In this document: piece by piece, positions 1 through 8,444 of the stretch
Numbering within the stretch: position 1 is the first letter of the stretch
Layout: the number at the start of each line of letters is the position of its first letter
Assembly (NCBI RefSeq): GCF_002024165.1
Contig: NZ_MWQN01000004.1
Location: 186,001 to 250,000, forward strand
DNA from: Embleya scabrispora
GTDB lineage: Bacteria; Actinomycetota; Actinomycetes; Streptomycetales; Streptomycetaceae
Length of the DNA: 64,000 nt
Direction: 5' to 3'
Notes under the pieces: model-generated
What the model saw: the letters and a program-made list of their open reading frames with translations, nothing else
The model's database searches: none
Told to the model about the DNA's origin: nothing
Program-made: the position numbers and the translations under genes

Positions 1-230
1 CGCCGGCCCTTGGCGGTACGCCTAGGGGTCCCGGCCCGCCCACCGCGGCGAACGTGGCGCCGATCCGGACGCGGAGGACACGACACGTGCGAGCGCCCGT
101 GTGGGTCAGCATGACGCGGTCATGACCACTGCCGACAGTAATCCGCCGGCGGACACACCATCAGCGTCACCGGCACGCAAATCGACCGCATAGCAGCCTA
201 GGTGGACGACCAGCGCAGACAAGAGAACGG

Positions 231-377
231 TTGGGGCACCTGACGGTGTATCTGGCACTCGCGGCCCTCTTCTTCGAGTTCGGCACATTCGCCGACCCGC
301 GGGACCACTTCGCCGCGCCGTCCCCCACCGACGCCGCCCGGTCGAAGCTGCGCGACCGGTGCCGGCCCGGCCGGTGA
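231..377 (+). CDS. Possible 48-aa hydrophobic small protein
   Basis: A short open frame ends in TGA at 375-377 and encodes a hydrophobic stretch (LTVYLALAALFFEFG) followed by a polar, basic tail. The best start is TTG at 231, with a weak purine-rich stretch (aagagaac) just upstream. A strong hairpin begins 11 bases after the stop, which supports this being the true 3' end of a transcript. I do not recognise the family. It may be a small membrane protein or the tail of a decayed gene, because the frame stays open back to 126 without a standard start. Confidence 0.25.
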   Translation: MGHLTVYLALAALFFEFGTFADPRDHFAAPSPTDAARSKLRDRCRPGR

Positions 378-388
378 TCCGCCGCGAA

Positions 389-420
389 CGGCCCCGGGAC
401 GCGTGTGCGTCCCGGGGCCG
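389..420 (+). terminator. Strong GC hairpin, likely terminator
   Basis: Two 14-base arms (cggccccgggacgc at 389-402 and its exact complement at 407-420) enclose a 4-base loop (gtgt). It lies directly after the small open frame ending at 377. There is no T-run, as is common for actinomycete terminators. Confidence 0.55.
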
Positions 421-667
421 GTCCACTGTGTCCCCTTCGGTCCGTAGGCGGGCTTCGACGTCGGCCCCGACTCGGTGACCGTTGGCCGCTCGGCCCCGGC
501 TCCCGCCGCTCCCGCGCCGCACGCGGTGCACCGGCGGTCGCCGACGTGGGCGGTTGCCCAACACGACCGGACTGCCGCTGTCGCACGAACCGGCGCTGCC
601 GAGTCGGCGCCCCCGAGCCGGTGATCGCGGCCCGGCGGAACCACCGCAGGCAGGGCCGTGGGCCGCG

Positions 668-1213
668 TCAGGGCCGGCTCGGGCGCGGCCAAACGGGTCC
701 GGGGCCGGGCTGTGTTCCTTCGCGCTGCTCGGCGAGGAGGGTGTTCAGTGCGGCGCGCAGAATCGCCGTGTCCACGTCGAGCAGAATCGGCAGCTTCACG
801 GGCGGCAACGGACCGGCGGCGCTGCCGCGTTCGACCAGCACGTAGCTTTGCGGTGCCCGCCCTGCGGCGATCCCGGTCCGGAACTCGGCCACGTCCTCCC
901 ATGCCACGAGGCGCCGCCCGCGGACCGCGATGCCGTCCGCGTCGACCCGCAGCCGCACACGCGGCACGACCAGCCACACGATCCACACGACGACGGGCAC
1001 CAGCAGCACCGCCATCATCGGGACGAGCACCTTCGGCATGTCCGGATTCGGACTCGCGAACGACCCCGCCATCGCCGCGAGCAACGGCACCGTGCAGCCG
1101 GCAATGACCGCGAGCGCCTTCGTGGAGGTCCGCGCTTCGAACGCGCCGTCGCGCCGAACGCCTTCGAGGACGCGACGCATTGCTTGCCATTCGTCCAGCG
1201 GGCTGCGCTCCAT
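668..1213 (-). CDS. PH-domain-like membrane protein
   Basis: This 181-residue protein has two adjacent hydrophobic segments at about residues 32-52 and 61-83 (ending LLVPVVVWIVWLVVP). They are followed by a soluble half (RVRLRVDADGIAVRGRRLVAW..VAEFRTG) that reads like the bacterial PH-like domain of small actinobacterial membrane proteins. The tail after about residue 165 is proline-rich. The ATG start at 1213 gives an acidic/basic N-terminus (MERSPLDEWQAMRR) before the first membrane segment. No operon partner is visible. The function is unknown; such proteins are inferred to sit in the cytoplasmic membrane with the PH-like fold facing one side. Confidence 0.8.
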   Translation of the reverse strand: MERSPLDEWQAMRRVLEGVRRDGAFEARTSTKALAVIAGCTVPLLAAMAGSFASPNPDMPKVLVPMMAVLLVPVVVWIVWLVVPRVRLRVDADGIAVRGRRLVAWEDVAEFRTGIAAGRAPQSYVLVERGSAAGPLPPVKLPILLDVDTAILRAALNTLLAEQREGTQPGPGPVWPRPSRP

Positions 1214-1484
1214 GCGGCCACGCTAGCGGCACCCTCAGACCTCCCTTCGTCCGTCCCCGCTCACCCTCCCCCCTGGTCGCCACCGAGACGCCGTCGGCGG
1301 GAAGGGCACTCGAAGAAATCCGCTCCTTCCGGCCTCCCGCAATGCCGCGACGCCGACGCGGACCGCCCCCGAAGCACCCGTTCGCGGCCCTGTGCTCCGT
1401 GCACAATCATGACGTCATGCTTCCTCCGCGACTGCTATGGCGTGATGACCTCGGCGGATACCCCGTCTCGACATCCAGGACATC

Positions 1485-1757
1485 GTGATGGAGGTCGTGC
1501 GGGATCCGTCGTTCCACGAGCCGTCGCAGACGGACGTGTGCGGTTGGTTCGTGCGGGTGTGTCTCACCCACGACCGCGCCTACGCCCGGGGCGGGTGCGG
1601 CGGGGGCGAGCATCTCGTCGCCTTGGTCTGCTCCGTACACGGTCCGGAGAACTTCGAGGCCCACCCGCTCATGCACCGCTTCCCACCGGATTCACACCGC
1701 CCCGACCCCGGGTCAGTACGCCGAACTCCGGAACGACCTGTACTCGGAGGGGTGTGA
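1485..1757 (+). CDS. Small hypothetical protein, possibly truncated
   Basis: The frame starting GTG-ATG at 1485 has strongly G/C-biased third positions for about its first 65 codons, as expected of real coding DNA here. The bias fades towards the end after MHRFPPDSHRPDPG, so the 3' part may be out of frame or decayed. The product is cysteine- and histidine-rich (VCGWFVRVCLTHDRAYARGG, ALVCSVHG). No known domain was recognised. A coding-like string (LDIQDI) continues just upstream of the start without an initiation codon, so the N-terminus may have been lost. It could be a gene fragment rather than a functional gene. Confidence 0.35.
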   Translation: MMEVVRDPSFHEPSQTDVCGWFVRVCLTHDRAYARGGCGGGEHLVALVCSVHGPENFEAHPLMHRFPPDSHRPDPGSVRRTPERPVLGGV

Positions 1758-1897
1758 CCACCCGACCAGCCGCAACGCCGTCACGATCTGCGGCCGCCGT
1801 GATCGCCAAGAGTGCGGCCGCCCGCCCGACGGTGATCCTGTCCCCGCAGCCGGGGCTGCGAACAACCGGGCGCCTATGAACCGCGACTGGTACGCAG

Positions 1898-2260
1898 GTG
1901 GTACGCGATGATGTGCGGGTGAATGGAGACCTGCCCGTACCGACGCCCGTCGTCCTGGGCATCGACGACCTGCGAAGGCTGCCGAGGGCCACGCGGATCG
2001 CCCGCACCAGCGGCGAAGGGATCCGGCTCCTGCGGGAGTACCGCGATCGCTTCGTCGACGAACTTTGGCTCGACCACGATCTCGGTGGCGACGACACCAT
2101 CCTGCCCGTCGTCACCCTCCTTGAAGAAGCCGCTTTCCACGGACACCCCTTCCGCATCGGCACGATCTTCGTTCACAGCGCCAACCCCATCGGCGCCGAG
2201 ACCGTCGTCCGGTCGCTCACACGCTGGAACTACCGGGTGCAGCGGGCAACGGCGCAATAA
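1898..2260 (+). CDS. Cyclic-phosphate processing receiver-like (cREC) protein
   Basis: This stand-alone 120-residue protein resembles the cREC family, a divergent receiver-fold domain. The key strings are PTPVVLGIDDLR near the N-terminus, LWLDHDLGGDD (acidic pocket) in the middle and FVHSANPIGAE near the C-terminus, followed by a short helix that closes the domain. Known context: such domains were predicted to process cyclic or linear phosphate-containing nucleotides or peptides and occur in bacterial conflict and signalling settings. No kinase or effector is adjacent. The start is GTG 1898, with a second GTG in frame at codon 6; no convincing Shine-Dalgarno sequence helps to choose. The domain assignment rests on motif memory only. 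Confidence 0.7.
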   Translation: MVRDDVRVNGDLPVPTPVVLGIDDLRRLPRATRIARTSGEGIRLLREYRDRFVDELWLDHDLGGDDTILPVVTLLEEAAFHGHPFRIGTIFVHSANPIGAETVVRSLTRWNYRVQRATAQ

Positions 2261-2811
2261 TCCAGGCTCCTCCGACCTCGCCGTGCGGGCGGGTCCGGCG
2301 ACGAACAGCGCGGCCCCACCGTTCACCCGGAACGCAGAACGGCGCTCGGGGAGCACGACCCGGACCGGCGCAGCGGTCGTCCGTCAACGCATCGCGGATC
2401 GCCGTGAGACGTTCCGCGTCGAGGCCGCCGAGGACGGCCTCCCGGAACGACTCGCGGTCGTCGAGGCAACCGCAACCCTGGCCCCGCGGCTGCCGGCCGT
2501 CGCCGAAGGGCCCGCAGCCGGCTCGCCGCCGTGGCCGCCGATCCGCACCGGGACCCGTCGACCCGACTCGGCGGCCCAGTTGCGCAGTCCGGTTCGGGGC
2601 ACGCGTCCGGACGCGGTCCGCATGAGCGGCGAGTTGATGAGGACGGCGCGGCGATCACACCGGCCCGCTGCCGGTCGCGCGCCACTCGGCGCGGGCGACG
2701 GCGAGTTGGCCATCGAGGCGGCGGACGTCCCGAACAGGTGCCGAGCCGGCCCGGGAGGCACTGGCCGCGTAGGTGACGGCGCGGCGCGGCGAGCACGGCC
2801 CGGACGTGTAG

Positions 2812-3060
2812 GCCCCTTCCGACCCGGAGGTGCGGCAGGCCGAGCAGGCGGCGGTCTGCGCACTGGCCCGATTCGGTGACGTGCGGGCCTTGCCGTGCCT
2901 GCTGGTGGCGTTGGCCGGCGGGGTCGACGCGCGGCGCGCGTCCCCGGCCGCCGCGTGAGGCGTCACGCACGCTCGTGCCGGCGTTGACGCGGCATCTGCG
3001 CAAGGCCGATCTCGCGGCCGCATGGTTCGAGAGTGGCGCGTGGTGCGGCCCTGTGCGTGG
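2812..3060 (+). pseudogene. Relic of a HEAT-repeat protein
   Basis: From 2821 one frame reads DPEVRQAEQAAVCALARFGD and then VRALPCLLVALAGGVDARR. This is a good match to a PBS-lyase-type HEAT repeat (DP.VR..A..AL...GD..ALP.LL.AL). A stop lies just upstream in frame (2809-2811) and another follows at 2956-2958. A second helix-like segment (TLVPALTRHLRKADLAAAWF) continues in a different frame. The rest of 2261-3084 shows no intact gene. I infer a frameshifted, truncated remnant of an actinobacterial HEAT-repeat protein. Confidence 0.5.
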
Positions 3061-3084
3061 TCCGTGTCGGATCCGCGTGGGGGT

Positions 3085-4635
3085 TCATGGGCCGGTGCGA
3101 GATGACGGGTTTCGTGGTCGATCGATCCGGCGGCGCAGTTCGGTCCTGTCCGGTTTTCCGGTGGGAGTGAGCGGTAGTTCGGTGGTGAGGGTGATCCCGG
3201 TGGGCACGTACACGTCGCCGAGTTCGGCGCGTACCAGCTCGCGCAATCCCCGTACTCCGACGCGTGCCCCGGGGGCGGGCACGATCACGGCATGCACGTG
3301 TTCGACGAGGTCGGCGTCGGGAACGCCGAGGACGACGGCGTCGCGCACGAGAGGGTGGGATTCCAGGACGCGTTCCACGACGGCGGTGTAGACGTCACCG
3401 TCCATCCCTCGGATGATGCCCTCCACGCGGTCGACCAGGGTCAGGTATCCGTCGGCGTCGAGCCGGCCGAGGTCGCGGGTGTGCAGCCACCCTCCGCGCA
3501 GCGCCTTCGCGGTCTCCTCGGGGCGCTTCCAATACCCGCGCATGACCTTGGAGGAGCGTACGCAGACTTCCCCGACCTCGCCCGTGGCGACCGCTCGGCC
3601 GTCCTCGTCGAGGATGGCGAGTTCCCTGCCGGGCAGCGCTCGACCGACAGACCTCAGCCGGTCGGGGCGTGCGGGGTCGTGATCGTCGGCGGTCAGCATC
3701 GTGATGCCGCCGATCTCGGTCTGCCCGTACACCTGGTACAGGATCGGACCCAGTTTCCGCACGGCTTCGACGAGGCGGCGCGGGCAGGCTCGGCAGGCTC
3801 CGTAGGGCAGGCTGGTCAGGGACGACAGGTCGCGGCGTGCGATGTCGGGGTGGTCGAGGAGTCGGTAGAGCAGCGGTGGTGGCAGGAACATCCTGGTGAT
3901 CCGCTCGCGTTCGATCGTGGCCAGGACCTCGGCGGGGTCGAAGTCGTCGAGGATGACCGCGGTCCCGCCGGCGGCGAGGGTGCGATCCGTCATGCGGCCG
4001 GCCGTGTGCGCCAGGGTGGTGCACACGAGCAGTCGGTGCGCGCCGAAGCGCGATCGTTTCGGGCCCAGGGCGGCTTCCTGCGCGTAGGTGGTGCAGACGC
4101 CCCTGGGGCGTCCGGTGCTGCCGCTGGTGTATCGGATCGCGCAGACGTCCCGGGGGCGGGCCGTGCCGCGGAGGGGAGCGGCGGAGCGGCGCGTGGCCTG
4201 ATCGAGCAGGTCGTCGCCGATCCCCGCCGGGCCCAGGGTCAGCACCCGTCCCACCGGGGCGACGGCCGCGATCCCCGCGGCGCGCGCCGCGTATCGGGGT
4301 TCGACGATCAGCGCGGCGGTGTCGACGTCGTCGACGATCGCCGCCTGCAACGCGACCGACAGACGGGGGTCGACCTGCACCACGCGACAGCCCACGAGGT
4401 GGGCCGCCCAACGCGCGACCAGGAACTCGGGGCCACCGCCCAACAGCGTCACGGACAACCCCGACCCCAGACCCAGGTCGCGCAACACCCGTGCCGAGCG
4501 ATGGACGAGATCGCGCATCTCCCCCGCCGTCACCCGCCGCCCCGCGTGCACGAGAACCGGCCGTTCGGGGTGCTCGCCGAGGACGTCGAGGATCTCCTCG
4601 GCGTAGGTCCGGACGTACTCCCCGCGATCCGCCAT
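3085..4635 (-). CDS. AMP-dependent acyl/aryl synthetase (ANL family)
   Basis: This 516-residue class I adenylate-forming enzyme activates a carboxylic acid as its acyl-adenylate, usually before transfer to CoA or an amine. Visible motifs in order: the P-loop-like core YTSGSTGRPRG (about residues 169-179), VYGQTEIGG (A5), HTRDLGRLDADGYL (A7/A8 hinge region) and the C-terminal lysine motif PTGKPDRTELRRRI (A10). Length is normal for the family. No carrier-protein or condensation domain is fused. It is divergent from two ATP-grasp genes (172 bp between start codons), suggesting a shared small-molecule pathway; this is inference. The substrate cannot be read from the sequence. Confidence 0.9.
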   Translation of the reverse strand: MADRGEYVRTYAEEILDVLGEHPERPVLVHAGRRVTAGEMRDLVHRSARVLRDLGLGSGLSVTLLGGGPEFLVARWAAHLVGCRVVQVDPRLSVALQAAIVDDVDTAALIVEPRYAARAAGIAAVAPVGRVLTLGPAGIGDDLLDQATRRSAAPLRGTARPRDVCAIRYTSGSTGRPRGVCTTYAQEAALGPKRSRFGAHRLLVCTTLAHTAGRMTDRTLAAGGTAVILDDFDPAEVLATIERERITRMFLPPPLLYRLLDHPDIARRDLSSLTSLPYGACRACPRRLVEAVRKLGPILYQVYGQTEIGGITMLTADDHDPARPDRLRSVGRALPGRELAILDEDGRAVATGEVGEVCVRSSKVMRGYWKRPEETAKALRGGWLHTRDLGRLDADGYLTLVDRVEGIIRGMDGDVYTAVVERVLESHPLVRDAVVLGVPDADLVEHVHAVIVPAPGARVGVRGLRELVRAELGDVYVPTGITLTTELPLTPTGKPDRTELRRRIDRPRNPSSRTGP

Positions 4636-4839
4636 GAGCCGAGCGCCCCACCCTTCGCACCGAGCCGCGCGCCCGTCCGCACCGTCATGACCGAATGAGA
4701 CGCGATGACCCCGTAAAGTAACCGGATCGCCTTATGTTCGAGGACTCGGCCGACGCGAACGGGTGAGTCGCGATCGGCGGCGATACACGATCTCGTCTCG
4801 CGAAGGGTGCGGAATGACGTCGATGCGGAAAGCGCGCCG

Positions 4840-5832
4840 ATGGTGAACCCGGGAACCTCGTGGGTGGAGGGCGGCAACGTCACGCGCACGGCGGACGTGT
4901 GGATCCTCGACCGGACCGACAGCGTCGGTACCACCGACGGCACGCGGGCGCTCGGCGCCGAATTGACGAAACGCGGCCTGCGCGTCGAGGCGGTCGACTG
5001 GGAGAGTCTCACCCCCAGTTGCCTTCCCGCCGGCGTGCTGCGGCAGGACGGTCGGTTCGAGGTGCCCCGGCTCGCGGTGGTGTGCTCGCGCGTGCTCACC
5101 CGCCACGCCCCGGGGCACCTCGCCGACGAGTTCGCCTGGCTGGGACTTCTGGACGAAGCCGGCACCCGCCTGGTCAACCCGCTGCGCGGCCTCGGCGCCT
5201 ACCACAACAAGATTCGCCAGGTCGCCGCACTGGCCGCGGTCGGACTGCCCGTTCCACCCACCCGGGTGGCACGAACCCCCGAGGACGTGGACGCCTGCCT
5301 CGCGCAGTGGCGGGACGTCGTGGTCAAACCGCCCCACGGCCACGCGTCGGTGGACATCCTGCGCCTGCGGGCGGCGGGCCCCGACAGCCCGCACCCCGGT
5401 GGGCTCGGCACCCGAACGGGCATTCTCGTCTGGCACCTGCTGCAACGCCACCGGGCACTGTGTGTGCAGCGCTACGTCGCCAACCCCGGCCGCGATCTAC
5501 GGATCGTGGTGATCGGGTCGCGGGTCGTGGCCTGCTACTACCACGTCAACACCGCGCCCGACGGCAACACCCATCACCCGCTCTATCCACACGGTTGGGC
5601 CGCGGCCGAACTCCCGCCCGGGGCCGAGGAACTGGCGCTCCGGGCGACCAGGACCCTCGGTCTCGACGTCGCGTCCCTGGATCTGCTCGAAGGCCCGGAC
5701 GGCCCGGTGATCATCGAGGTGAACCCCAGCCTCTCGGCGTGGAGTTCCATCGAACGCACCGAACACGACCGCTCGCCCCACGGAATCACCCACGCGTACG
5801 CAGACCTGCTGTGTGACCTGCTGGGCAGTTGA
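4840..5832 (+). CDS. RimK-like ATP-grasp ligase
   Basis: This is a carboxylate-amine ligase of the ATP-grasp fold, which makes amide bonds through an acyl-phosphate. Visible motifs: a substrate-domain strand (ADVWILDRTD), AYHNKIRQVAALAAVGLPVP where the ATP-grasp N-domain begins, RDVVVKPPHGHASVDILRL (ATP-binding lysine and mobile loop), CVQRYVANPGRDLRIVVIG, and metal-ligand strands DLLEGPDGPVIIEVNPSLS. These match RimK/LysX-type enzymes. ATG 4840 is preferred because ggaaag lies 9 bases upstream; GTG 4807 would add 11 residues. The gene overlaps a possible TTG start of the next ATP-grasp gene. Amino-acid or small-molecule ligation is inferred; substrates are unknown. Confidence 0.85.
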   Translation: MVNPGTSWVEGGNVTRTADVWILDRTDSVGTTDGTRALGAELTKRGLRVEAVDWESLTPSCLPAGVLRQDGRFEVPRLAVVCSRVLTRHAPGHLADEFAWLGLLDEAGTRLVNPLRGLGAYHNKIRQVAALAAVGLPVPPTRVARTPEDVDACLAQWRDVVVKPPHGHASVDILRLRAAGPDSPHPGGLGTRTGILVWHLLQRHRALCVQRYVANPGRDLRIVVIGSRVVACYYHVNTAPDGNTHHPLYPHGWAAAELPPGAEELALRATRTLGLDVASLDLLEGPDGPVIIEVNPSLSAWSSIERTEHDRSPHGITHAYADLLCDLLGS

Positions 5833-6023
5833 CGGTAGCGCCGGCTCCCGCCCGAGCCCCCACCCGGCGCGTGTCCGCGTCCGCACCGCCACCAGAGACT
5901 CGCGTCCTCGGGGACACGACGACGGCCGACGTCACGGCGCGCCGCCCAGCCCCGGCGACAGACACCCGACCACCGGATGCCCGACCACGGCACCCGGACC
6001 ACGAAGGTCAGGAGAACGGCACC

Positions 6024-7346
6024 ATGCCCGCGACAACGCCCCGCCCCCTCGACCACACACCCGGATCCTACGTATGGCCCGGATTCGACGAATCGTTCGT
6101 CCGGCATGTCATGCGCGTGGCACGCACACCGCAGGGCCGCGAACTGACCCGTTCCCTGACCTTCAAGGAGGGGGCCTCCCAGCGGCGCCTCCCCATGGGC
6201 CTGCCGTTGTGCCTGCGCGCGGGACTGCGGGGGGAATTGGACGCGTTCGTCGCCGCCTACCACCGCATGATCGAGACGATCCTGCGCGCCTGGGACCACG
6301 ATCCTCGCCTGCGCCGCGTGCTCACCGTGCCCGAACCCCTGCGCGGCGAGATCGCGGCGGCCCGCGACCACCGCGTCCATGTGATGCGTCTCGATCTGCT
6401 GCCCCATCCCGACGGGGGGCTGCGCGTGCTGGAGACGAACGCGAACTGCCCCGGCGGATTCATGACCGCAGGCCGAGGCCGGGCCGCCTGGCGCCCGCTG
6501 CTGACCCGCCACGGCATCGCGCTGCCCCCGTCGCTACCCACGGACACCCCCACCTGGCCCGGCACTTGGTTGACCGATCTCGCCCGGCGTCACACCGGGA
6601 TCCGACCGCGGACCATCGCCCTCTTGTGCCCGCGGGGAGCCAATCGCAACGAACTGGAGGACTACGAGGCCGGCCTCACCGCGATCGGCCTCCGCGTGCT
6701 GCACGCCGACCCCCGCGACCTGCACATCGCCCCGGACGACACCGTCGTCGCCGCGGGCACGTCGATCCGCCACGCCTACGCCAAGATCTCGACCCGCGAC
6801 CTGCTGGACATGGGCGCCGACGCGTTTCCCTACCTGCGGGCGGTGCGCGAGCGGGCCCTGTTCGTCCAGAACGGAATCCGCGGCCGATTCCTGGGCGACA
6901 ACAAACTCTGCCTGGCCGTCCTGTCCGATCCGCAGTTCGCCGATCTGTTCCCGGCGGCCGACCACCGCCGCGTCCACCCGACCATCCCCTGGTCGCGCAA
7001 CATCGCGCTGTGCGACGACGCCGATTTGCGCGCCATCGCCCGCGACCGGGAACGCTACGTGCTCAAACGGCCGTTGGACACCCGAGGCCGCGGCGTCCTC
7101 ATCGGCCGCGAGACCCCACCCGCCCAGTGGACCGCCGCCGTGGAGCACGCCCTCGAATCCGCCTGGCTCGTCCAGGAATACGTCCCCACCGCACGCCCAC
7201 CCGCCACCCCGCCCGACTCGAACCTGCGCCACGACCTGTGCCTGGGCGCCGTGGACGGCAAGTTGGTCACCGCCGTCACCCGCGCCGGCCGGGACGAGCG
7301 CCTCAACGTGGCCCTGTCGGCCCGCCCACACCCGGTCTACCTGTAA
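6024..7346 (+). CDS. Circularly-permuted-type ATP-grasp protein
   Basis: The 440-residue product carries HVMRLDLLPHPDGGLRVLET followed by NANCPGGF, then IALLCPRGANRNELEDYEAG, a loop GIRGRFLGDNKLCLAVL, YVLKRPLDTRGRGVLIGRE (ATP lysine and glycine loop) and WLVQEYVPT. This pattern fits circularly permuted ATP-grasp enzymes related to glutathionylspermidine synthase. ATG 6024 has a good ribosome site (caggag, 12 bases upstream). A TTG at 5829 would overlap the preceding stop but adds a low-complexity proline/arginine-rich stretch, so I reject it. It lies 191 bp downstream of the RimK-like gene on the same strand, probably co-transcribed. I infer that the pair forms two successive amide bonds, with the divergent AMP ligase possibly supplying an activated acid. 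Confidence 0.8.
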   Translation: MPATTPRPLDHTPGSYVWPGFDESFVRHVMRVARTPQGRELTRSLTFKEGASQRRLPMGLPLCLRAGLRGELDAFVAAYHRMIETILRAWDHDPRLRRVLTVPEPLRGEIAAARDHRVHVMRLDLLPHPDGGLRVLETNANCPGGFMTAGRGRAAWRPLLTRHGIALPPSLPTDTPTWPGTWLTDLARRHTGIRPRTIALLCPRGANRNELEDYEAGLTAIGLRVLHADPRDLHIAPDDTVVAAGTSIRHAYAKISTRDLLDMGADAFPYLRAVRERALFVQNGIRGRFLGDNKLCLAVLSDPQFADLFPAADHRRVHPTIPWSRNIALCDDADLRAIARDRERYVLKRPLDTRGRGVLIGRETPPAQWTAAVEHALESAWLVQEYVPTARPPATPPDSNLRHDLCLGAVDGKLVTAVTRAGRDERLNVALSARPHPVYL

Positions 7347-7578
7347 CGCTGGTCGACACCGACCAACGGCCGCCCCGGAGCAACCCCGACATCGGCGAGT
7401 CCCGTCTGCGACAGGCGGCACAGCGATACAGCGATGGCAGCGCCCGGCCCCGGCCGACCAGGCGGCGCGTCTTCCGCCCACGAGACGTGGCGGGCCGCGC
7501 CGGGGAAGCGGCTCGTGTCCACGGGGAAGTGGGCGACTTGGCAACGCACCCGGCGCACCGCACCCGCAGGAGCGACGC

Positions 7579-7725
7579 ACCCGAGCCCGGTTCGAGCAAC
7601 TGACCGAGTCCCTGATCGAGCGGTGCCCGGCCGTGCTGCGCAAGGTCTGCAGCGAAGCCGACGTCGACCCCAAACAGCTCGACCAGATCGTGTTGACCGG
7701 CGGCTCGACCAGGATCCCTGCATCA
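7579..7725 (+). pseudogene. Hsp70/DnaK fragment
   Basis: One frame reads TRARFEQLTESLIERC, then VLRKVCSEADVDPKQLDQIV, then LTGGSTRIPA. This matches the part of the DnaK ATPase domain that runs from the TRA.FE.LT..L..R helix to the phosphate-binding loop (V.L.GGSTR.P). No start, nucleotide-binding N-terminus or substrate domain is present around it. It is a 49-codon remnant. The surrounding 7347-8198 region holds no intact gene. Confidence 0.6.
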
Positions 7726-8198
7726 CGGCCACCGCTCGGGCCCACAAGGGCAAGGATCCGCACAAGGTCTCAACCCCGACGGATCCACGGCCGGGCAGAC
7801 CGCGGCCCGCCGGGCCACTGACGCCCCGTCCCGGACACGGCGGCTCACGCTCGCCACAGACGGCGCGGCGGGTCTTCGTCCGTCGTCGGGTCCACCACGC
7901 GCCCATCCATCCTTCGCCACCTCTCCACGCCTCGGCCGCGATCGGCTCGGCGAACCGCGCACCGCGTCGGTCTGGTCTCGCAGGCGATATCCCACCGCTT
8001 CCTCCGTGCCCCGGACCACCGGGACCCCGCCCAGGTGAACACCACACCCGAGTGGCCGGCCGTCCTGCGCACCGCCGCACCCGATCACCCGACACACCAC
8101 CCGCGACGCGGAAGCCGGTCCCGGCGCGACGTCGAGCCGACGCCGGCGATGGTGGCCTGCCACGGGTGCGACCGCGGATGTGATTCCCAAGATCCGGG

Positions 8199-8224
8199 CG
8201 GCGCTCGAACACATTCGAGCGCCG
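8199..8224. terminator. Perfect 11-bp hairpin
   Basis: Arms cggcgctcgaa (8199-8209) and ttcgagcgccg (8214-8224) are exact complements around the loop caca. It lies about 220 bases upstream of the cytolysin-like gene, just downstream of the decayed Hsp70 region. It may end transcription from the left or act in the leader of the next gene. Confidence 0.35.
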
Positions 8225-8444
8225 TGGGGCGCGCCCGTCGCAAGCCTCGCACCACCAACCGCCCCCAACTCGTCGTTTTCAGTGAGGAGTAGCGGTCAGG
8301 CGCCCTTGTGGGTCGCCACCCCGACGGCCCCGCGTTCGCGGTGCGGCGCCTCGGCCCGCTCGGCCGGCACGATCTGCGGTGTCCCGTCGCCGCCGGTCCG
8401 GCACGCCGGTCCCGCGCGGAGGACCCCGAAGAAGGAGAAACGCC

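Noticed and set aside
482..1879. A long plus-strand open frame across the PH-like gene
   Set aside because: Proline/arginine-rich and antisense to the PH-like membrane protein.
5829..6023. TTG start overlapping the preceding stop of the RimK-like gene
   Set aside because: The added 65 residues are low-complexity Pro/Arg/Thr, and ATG 6024 has a better ribosome site.
5813..7603. A second long plus-strand frame across the second ATP-grasp gene
   Set aside because: Arginine/proline-rich shadow of the true reading frame.
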